From: Candidatus Gerdarchaeota archaeon
GTDB lineage: Archaea > Asgardarchaeota > Heimdallarchaeia > JABLTI01
Direction: 5' to 3'
Assembly: GCA_016839405.1 (NCBI GenBank)
Contig: JAEOUJ010000288.1
Coordinates: forward strand, 1-18,394
DNA length: 18,394 nt
Shown piece by piece: positions 13,656 to 18,394 of the stretch (within the stretch, counting starts at the first letter, position 1; each line of letters begins with the position of its first letter). Under the pieces are notes generated by a model. The model saw only the letters and a program-made list of their open reading frames with translations. It ran no database searches and was not told where the DNA came from. A program made the position numbers and the translations under genes.

Positions 13656-15776
13656 ATGTTCAAAAAAATTTACGATTCAATATCAAAAGAATTTTCGGGC
13701 ACTAATACTAAAGAGCTTGTTGGAGGGATAGCTAATTTCCATCGAATTCAATCATCTCCCGGCTTTAGAGATGCTGCAAAATATTGTTCACAAAAAGCAA
13801 AAGATTATGGTCTTTCACAAGTGAAAATTTTAACTTATCCTGCTACTGGGAATAATTCCTATTGGGGCTGTCCTGTTCCTAAAGAATGGTCAATTAAAGA
13901 TGCTACTTTGAAGCTTATCGAACCCAAAGAAAATGAACAATATCTTTGTCGCTTTTTCGAAAATCCATGTTCAATCATTCAAAGATCTAGAGGAACTTCT
14001 AATGATGGAATTATTGGTGAGGTAGTAATTTTACCAAAAGAGCTTGAAGAAGATGAAATGAAGAATTATGATTTAAAAGATAAATTCGTTTTAACAGATG
14101 ATTCAAATTTAAAGAAATTACGTTTACTTGCTATCAATAGATTTGGTGCTGCAGGAATTATTTATGATCTAGTAACTGAATTGAAGCCTTTTAGAACTAG
14201 AGAAAATTTCCCTACAGCAAGAAGATACACTTCTTTTTGGTATGGTACACAAGGTGATGAAGGTGATGCTTTAGGATTCGTTTTATCAGCTGAGCAAGGG
14301 AATTCTCTTAGAAAATTAATAAAAAAGACCGAAAAAGAAAATGAGAAATTAAAGGAAAAAAATGAACCTCTAAAAAAAGTAAAAGTTCATGCTAAAATTG
14401 ATGCTAATTTCTATGATGGTGAAATGGAAGTAGTGGAATTTTTCATACCTGGTAAAGAAAAAGGAAAGGAAGTTATAGCTGTTGCCCATTTATGTCATCC
14501 AAAACCAGGAGCTATTGATAATGCTTCAGGATGTGGCACTATACTGGAGGTGGCTAGAACATTATCCAATTTAATTAAAAATGGGGAATTAGAACAACCA
14601 AAGAGAGGAATTCGTTTTCTACTTGTAGCAGAATATACAGGTTCATATTGTTATCTTGCTACTCATGAAGACAAAATTGAAAATTTTGTTGCAGGGATAA
14701 ATCTGGATATGGTAGGTGCCGATCAAACAATCGGTGGTGGTAGAACATTAATTATGGAACGTACCCATGATTCTTATCCTTCATATGTTAATGATGTTTT
14801 AAGTGCGATCTTACATGAAGCAAGTAAAGAAGTAATAAATTTCACTAATACTGGTGCTATTGCGACTTTCAAATATGCTAACGATCAACCTTTCTCTGGC
14901 GGTTCAGATCATGCTGTATTTGGATACCATGATGTAGGCATTGGAACACCAATGTTTATCCAATGGCCTGATCGATATTATCATACAGGTGAGGATACAT
15001 TAGAAAAAGTATCCCCAGAAATGCTGAAATTAGTTGGTTTACTTGCTGCTACATATTGTTATTTTATTGCCAATGCTGATATGCCTGATCTCTTTTGGAT
15101 TGCTCATGAAGTTGGAACAAAAGGAAGAGAAAGATTAATACAATTTAGTAGAGATTTCGTAAATAGTTTAACACAGAAAATCCAAAAAACAGAAAATAAA
15201 GATGATAAAGAACATCTTATTTACAATCATCAAAAAAGAATTGATGGATTATATAAATTTAAAATTGGAGTGGAAAATCAAACATTAAATTCTCTATTAA
15301 AACTTACATCTAATGATGTGCAAAAGGAAAAATTAATGGATTTCATAAAAGAAGAACAAGAATTATTGCATTCTTTATTTGAAAAAGAATTAAAACATGT
15401 TAACAAGATTATAGAGAATTTATGTTTGGAATTAAATATCAAATCAAAAGCACCTAAGAAAATGAAAGATGAAAAAGCTCTAGTTGAAGAAAATTTAATT
15501 CCGGAAAAAATATACCGAGGACCTATAACAAGTCTTGCACGCATGAATCTTAACTATGAAGAGATAAGAGAAAATGAAAAAATTTTGAAAGATAACAAAG
15601 AATTAGCTCCTGTATTTTCTGAAGCGATTTTTTGGATTAATGGAAAAAGAACAATCAAAGAAATTGCTGAATTGGTGGAAAATCTCACTGGAAAAATGAG
15701 CATTCCACTCTTAATTAAGTTAATGAAAATTTATGAAAAAGAAAATCTAATTAAATTGAAAAAAATCTCAAATTAA
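13656..15776 (+). CDS. M28-like (DUF4910-type) zinc aminopeptidase with C-terminal winged-helix-like domain
   Basis: This is a 706-residue protein. The N-terminal part (1-115) starts with a short helical section (FHRIQSSPGFRDAAKYC). A PA-like insert (about 118-215) includes GIIGEVVILP and FGAAGIIYD, followed by a charged coil (222-242). The peptidase core (255-475) has the two-zinc ligand set of family M28: H278 and D288 in AHLCHPKPGAIDNASG, E326 in LLVAEYTGS, D351 in NLDMVG, and H443 in YYHTGEDT. The core continues into helices (485-600), and a tail domain (645-703) has the DGKRTIKEIAE-like pattern (INGKRTIKEIAELV) seen in winged-helix or PqqD-like modules. No signal peptide is present, so it should act in the cytoplasm, trimming peptides or related amides. 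The ATG at 13656 has no Shine-Dalgarno, and an AT box at 13624-13634 is about 26 bases away, which suggests a leaderless mRNA. Confidence 0.85.
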   Translation: MFKKIYDSISKEFSGTNTKELVGGIANFHRIQSSPGFRDAAKYCSQKAKDYGLSQVKILTYPATGNNSYWGCPVPKEWSIKDATLKLIEPKENEQYLCRFFENPCSIIQRSRGTSNDGIIGEVVILPKELEEDEMKNYDLKDKFVLTDDSNLKKLRLLAINRFGAAGIIYDLVTELKPFRTRENFPTARRYTSFWYGTQGDEGDALGFVLSAEQGNSLRKLIKKTEKENEKLKEKNEPLKKVKVHAKIDANFYDGEMEVVEFFIPGKEKGKEVIAVAHLCHPKPGAIDNASGCGTILEVARTLSNLIKNGELEQPKRGIRFLLVAEYTGSYCYLATHEDKIENFVAGINLDMVGADQTIGGGRTLIMERTHDSYPSYVNDVLSAILHEASKEVINFTNTGAIATFKYANDQPFSGGSDHAVFGYHDVGIGTPMFIQWPDRYYHTGEDTLEKVSPEMLKLVGLLAATYCYFIANADMPDLFWIAHEVGTKGRERLIQFSRDFVNSLTQKIQKTENKDDKEHLIYNHQKRIDGLYKFKIGVENQTLNSLLKLTSNDVQKEKLMDFIKEEQELLHSLFEKELKHVNKIIENLCLELNIKSKAPKKMKDEKALVEENLIPEKIYRGPITSLARMNLNYEEIRENEKILKDNKELAPVFSEAIFWINGKRTIKEIAELVENLTGKMSIPLLIKLMKIYEKENLIKLKKISN

Positions 15777-15805
15777 GAAAAAAAGAATTAAGTGAAATTG
15801 TGAAA

Positions 15806-16777
15806 TCACGATGTAAGTCGTACACCACAATTTTCACAGAATTTATCATCCGCTTCAATTGGATGATGACATTCTGGACACTTATTGGTAGAATTTTCTT
15901 CAGTTTCTTCTTCTTCTGTACTCTTAAAAGGAGCTGGTGGATAACGCGTTCCTTTTGGAGCTTCAATTTTTCGAGAAATAGCATCTAAACGTATACTCTT
16001 TTCTTTATCATCTTTATAGATCATTTCAGCCCAATAAACAGGATAAAGAATGATTTTTTTATCAGTTATTGTAACTTTTTCAAATAAAACACGTTGAACA
16101 TTTTCCGGCTTTTGTGAATATTCTTCAATTTTATCTGTTGTGAATTTATCAATTTTAAGATAATCTTTTGGGATCATTGATGCTTCTGTTTCTAGAAATT
16201 GTTCATTAACTTCACTAAATTCAGCCTCTTGTAGTGAATCGGGATTTATTGATAGCCCTTTATAATTACTAGCTTCTGTAATTTCCTTTGTTATATGAAT
16301 ATGCTCAATACCGGTCAATTGGATTTCAGCAACAGATTTTGTTTCCTTTTTATCAAATTTTGATCGAAGATTGTCGAAGAAACCACTCTTCTTCTTTGCC
16401 TTAATCTCAACTTCTGTTTCTGTTTCCTCAACTTCAGGTACGATGATTTCTTCACCTAAAATAAATACAGAAACTGCATCATCAATCAAATCGATATCAT
16501 AAGTTCTTTCAGTAAGATAGCGTAATTCATATTGTCCGCCAAGAACTAAGTAAGGTTCATAACTTTTAACAATATTTTTTATTTTAATTTCTTCATCTTT
16601 TGGTCGTCTAAAAAAACCCTTGAAAACATCGGTTTTTTCTTTATTGAAGATATTTTCTGCTTCTAAATCAGATATAACTGATTTAGCAACAATAATTTTA
16701 ACGTTGGGTATTTCATCAATTCTTGCTGCACTTGGAGCATCTAATTGATAATCATATTCAAATTCTTCTTCACTCAA
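15806..16777 (-). CDS. Zinc-ribbon protein of unknown function
   Basis: This is a 323-residue soluble protein that I cannot name. The C terminus is a clear zinc ribbon (C300-x2-C303-x10-C314-x2-C317, ending CENCG). Before it lies an acidic, Ser/Glu-rich linker (about 282-297). Residues 24-112 form an alpha/beta or beta-rich unit with the block YEPYLVLGGQYELRYL (70-85) and ERTYDIDLIDDAVSVFILGEEI. A charged, Lys-rich low-complexity segment (115-145) splits it from a second unit (150-275) that has VLFEKVTITDKKIILYPVYWAEM. No enzyme motif or membrane helix is seen. The start is TTG at 16777, supported by TGAGGT seven bases upstream (16785-16790). It is downstream of pfkB on the same strand with an 88-base gap, so co-transcription is possible but not clear. 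Confidence 0.75.
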   Translation of the reverse strand: MSEEEFEYDYQLDAPSAARIDEIPNVKIIVAKSVISDLEAENIFNKEKTDVFKGFFRRPKDEEIKIKNIVKSYEPYLVLGGQYELRYLTERTYDIDLIDDAVSVFILGEEIIVPEVEETETEVEIKAKKKSGFFDNLRSKFDKKETKSVAEIQLTGIEHIHITKEITEASNYKGLSINPDSLQEAEFSEVNEQFLETEASMIPKDYLKIDKFTTDKIEEYSQKPENVQRVLFEKVTITDKKIILYPVYWAEMIYKDDKEKSIRLDAISRKIEAPKGTRYPPAPFKSTEEEETEENSTNKCPECHHPIEADDKFCENCGVRLTS

Positions 16778-16865
16778 TTTAATAACCTCATAAATTATCT
16801 GTATATGACAGTTTATTCATTCCAGTTGAAAAAGATAACTGATTAAAGATTATGAAAATTAACAA

Positions 16866-17777
16866 TTACTTTTCTTGAAAATCAGGCAAATTGCTTTTTA
16901 ATTTAGCAATAATGTCATTTCGATTATATTTTGGTTTTGGTCCAGAGTTAGCTATTTTGAATGATGCTGTTGATGCAGCAATCAAACCAGAATAATAACA
17001 ATCCTTAGTTTTAAGGTATTCCAAAAGAAAAGCAGTAATAAAAGTATCACCTGCACCAGTTTCATCAACAACTTTTGTTGGAATGGCAGGAATTTCAAAT
17101 TGTTGTTTGTCTTTGAAAATAATTGCTCCTTTATGGGCTCGAGTTATAACAAGTATATGTAAGTTCGTTTCTAGTATTTGGTCTATTGCTTCATCTAATT
17201 GCTTTGTATTAGTCATGTTTTTTAATTCAGTATCATCGACTTTTAAAAGATCTAAATAATCAAAATAATGGGCATAGCCATTCCACGGTTTATGTATTAT
17301 TTTCTTACTTGATTCTTTTGTACCTCTAATAAATCCTTGACCATCTAATGAAACAAAAGGAAATATTTCTCTAACTTTAGAGATCAAATCAAGATCGATT
17401 TCATTAAAAACTGGTCCAAGATGAATACATGGTACATTATAATAGCTCTCTGGTATATCATTAAATGTGATTTTTTCAGAAACTGAGAGAATTTTTTGTG
17501 TCCGTTGTCCCTTTGAATTATATTTGTTTTCAAACCTCATTGAAGATTTACCACTAATTTGGAAACCATTAAGATCAGCACCAAAATTATGAATTAATTT
17601 TAAATTTTTCAAATGAAAATCTGTGCCTACTTTTGAAACAATACCAATTTGTTCTCCTAGAGCTTTAGCTACTGAAGCAGCATAAATTGGCACACCACCA
17701 ATATATTGTTTTTGTTCATGAATAGGATTAATGATAAAATCCTCAGTTATACTACCTAAAACCACTAATTTCAGCAT
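16866..17777 (-). CDS. PfkB-family carbohydrate/nucleoside kinase
   Basis: This 303-residue cytoplasmic kinase should transfer phosphate from ATP to a hydroxymethyl group of a sugar or nucleoside. Family signs are the N-terminal strand LVVLGSITEDFI (4-15), substrate-binding GG at 27-28 (YIGGVPIYAASVAKALG), SKVGTDF (48-54), LDGQGFIRG (144-152), ITRAHKGA (211-218) and the PfkB signature VDETGAGDTF (237-246), whose D244 is the catalytic base and GAG the anion hole. The start at ATG 17777 has no Shine-Dalgarno; an AT-rich box about 25 bases upstream would allow a leaderless transcript. The protein is shorter in its lid region than ribokinase and lacks a second signature, so the substrate (ribose, adenosine, fructose phosphate or other) cannot be assigned. 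Confidence 0.88.
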   Translation of the reverse strand: MLKLVVLGSITEDFIINPIHEQKQYIGGVPIYAASVAKALGEQIGIVSKVGTDFHLKNLKLIHNFGADLNGFQISGKSSMRFENKYNSKGQRTQKILSVSEKITFNDIPESYYNVPCIHLGPVFNEIDLDLISKVREIFPFVSLDGQGFIRGTKESSKKIIHKPWNGYAHYFDYLDLLKVDDTELKNMTNTKQLDEAIDQILETNLHILVITRAHKGAIIFKDKQQFEIPAIPTKVVDETGAGDTFITAFLLEYLKTKDCYYSGLIAASTASFKIANSGPKPKYNRNDIIAKLKSNLPDFQEK

Positions 17778-17864
17778 TGTTCAAGTAATAATAGATTAAT
17801 TATTCAAAAATAATTCGAATCAATATTACTATTTCATTTCTATCTGATTAAAAAGCAATATAAA

Positions 17865-17891
17865 TTCATTATACAAAATTAGTATAATGAA
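17865..17891. promoter_or_regulatory. Perfect 10+7+10 inverted repeat containing TATA-like sequence (operator candidate)
   Basis: TTCATTATAC (17865-17874) and its exact reverse complement GTATAATGAA (17882-17891) are separated by AAAATTA. The right arm is a plausible TATA box for the alpha/beta hydrolase gene, whose TTG start at 17914 lies about 28 bases on. The site lies between this gene and the divergent pfkB (start 17777). A bound dimer would hide the TATA box. Confidence 0.5.
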
Positions 17892-17913
17892 AAATTAAGT
17901 GGGAAATTAAAAA

Positions 17914-18394
17914 TTGTTTATACCAAGAAAACTCTTTGAAGAAGAAGAAATACCAAAAAATCCAATAACTCCCAAGATTGAAAATCAAGAAGCTATTAAA
18001 GCAAGAAAGGAATTGAATCGCCTTCTTAATCGTGAAGACATTATTTCTAATGCATTGCCATCAAAAGAAGAAGAACCATTAATAATATTAATACATGGTT
18101 ATGGGTCATCAAAATGGCTTTGGATTGAACCCTATTTTGGTACAATGGGGTGGTTAAGGAATTATCACCAAGATCCAAAACCAAGAAATTATGGGTGGCA
18201 TTCAAAACCACCACCAGCACATATGTATGTGCCTTTTTCTATGAGTATTTCACCTCTAATTTTTCCTGATGGATTATTTAATCGATTAATGCGAAGAGGA
18301 TATGAAGTTTTAACCTATACTCAAATAGATCCATTTGGTGAAATTGATACATCTGCAAAGGAAATTGAATTAATATTAAATGGAATTAAGAAAA
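17914..18394 (+). CDS. Alpha/beta hydrolase, N-terminal part (3' end outside window)
   Basis: The frame runs from TTG at 17914 to the right edge (160 codons). An in-frame TAA at 17908-17910 rules out a longer form. After a charged N-terminal region (about residues 1-54) comes the strand-loop PLIILIHGYGSSKWLW (55-70). This His-Gly loop after the first core strand is the oxyanion-hole motif of alpha/beta hydrolases. A Pro/Trp/Tyr-rich insertion (75-118) follows, then a strand RRGYEVLTYTQIDPFGE that resembles the next core strand. The nucleophile elbow and the acid/His residues would be beyond the window, so activity cannot be judged. The substrate is unknown; lipase- or esterase-like activity is typical of such proteins. 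No signal peptide is visible. The start is non-ATG, with only a weak GGGA upstream. Confidence 0.65.
   Translation, partial: MFIPRKLFEEEEIPKNPITPKIENQEAIKARKELNRLLNREDIISNALPSKEEEPLIILIHGYGSSKWLWIEPYFGTMGWLRNYHQDPKPRNYGWHSKPPPAHMYVPFSMSISPLIFPDGLFNRLMRRGYEVLTYTQIDPFGEIDTSAKEIELILNGIKK

Noticed and set aside
15278..15544. Minus-strand frame inside the peptidase gene (also 15800-15988 + inside the zinc-ribbon gene)
   Set aside because: Both are opposite strongly supported coding frames with no independent evidence.

Overview
The window looks like a stretch of an AT-rich archaeal chromosome. Archaeal markers are an Alba chromatin protein with the canonical Lys16, a stand-alone single-domain parvulin, TATA-like boxes about 25 bases ahead of several starts (some apparently leaderless), and T-tract transcription ends. 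Many start codons look like TTG, several with a clear Shine-Dalgarno. The mix of genes (large membrane/surface proteins with N-glycosylation sequons, a DUF4139 protein, an M28/DUF4910 peptidase, [NiFe]-hydrogenase maturation HypE, solitary oppD) would suit an Asgard-type archaeon. That lineage call is an inference and no diagnostic eukaryotic-signature gene is present. I see no rRNA, tRNA, CRISPR array, insertion sequence or phage gene, and no gene-free stretch over 300 bases.

Layout. (1) 1-3254: two convergent gene pairs. On the plus strand are the end of a probable DUF58 protein and a six-helix membrane protein. On the minus strand are a DUF4129 membrane protein with a large LamG-like ectodomain and a small one-helix partner. 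Together they resemble a MoxR/DUF58/DUF4129 envelope module split over two strands. (2) 3328-5420, minus: a DUF4140/DUF4139 (MuiA-like) protein and a small overlapping beta-rich protein. (3) 5476-7415, plus: a perfect dyad over a TATA-like element, then a tight three-gene cluster: membrane-anchored DUF4430 protein, bitopic surface protein, ECF-transporter S component. This looks like an uptake system for a vitamin or cofactor. (4) 7582-9126, plus: solitary OppD-type ATPase with a hairpin/T-tract end, then a small [4Fe-4S] ferredoxin. (5) 9191-9481, minus: parvulin. (6) 9676-12200, plus: hypE, a four-CBS protein, alba. (7) 12262-13530, minus: alkaline-phosphatase-superfamily phosphodiesterase, divergent from an M28/DUF4910 peptidase with a winged-helix-like tail (13656-15776). 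(8) 15806-17777, minus: a zinc-ribbon protein of unknown function and a PfkB-family sugar/nucleoside kinase. (9) 17914-end, plus: start of an alpha/beta hydrolase, preceded by a second perfect dyad.

The parts most worth a second look are the DUF4430/surface protein/S-component cluster with its operator-like dyad and broken or non-standard first start codon, and the split DUF58/DUF4129 module with an unusual ectodomain fusion.
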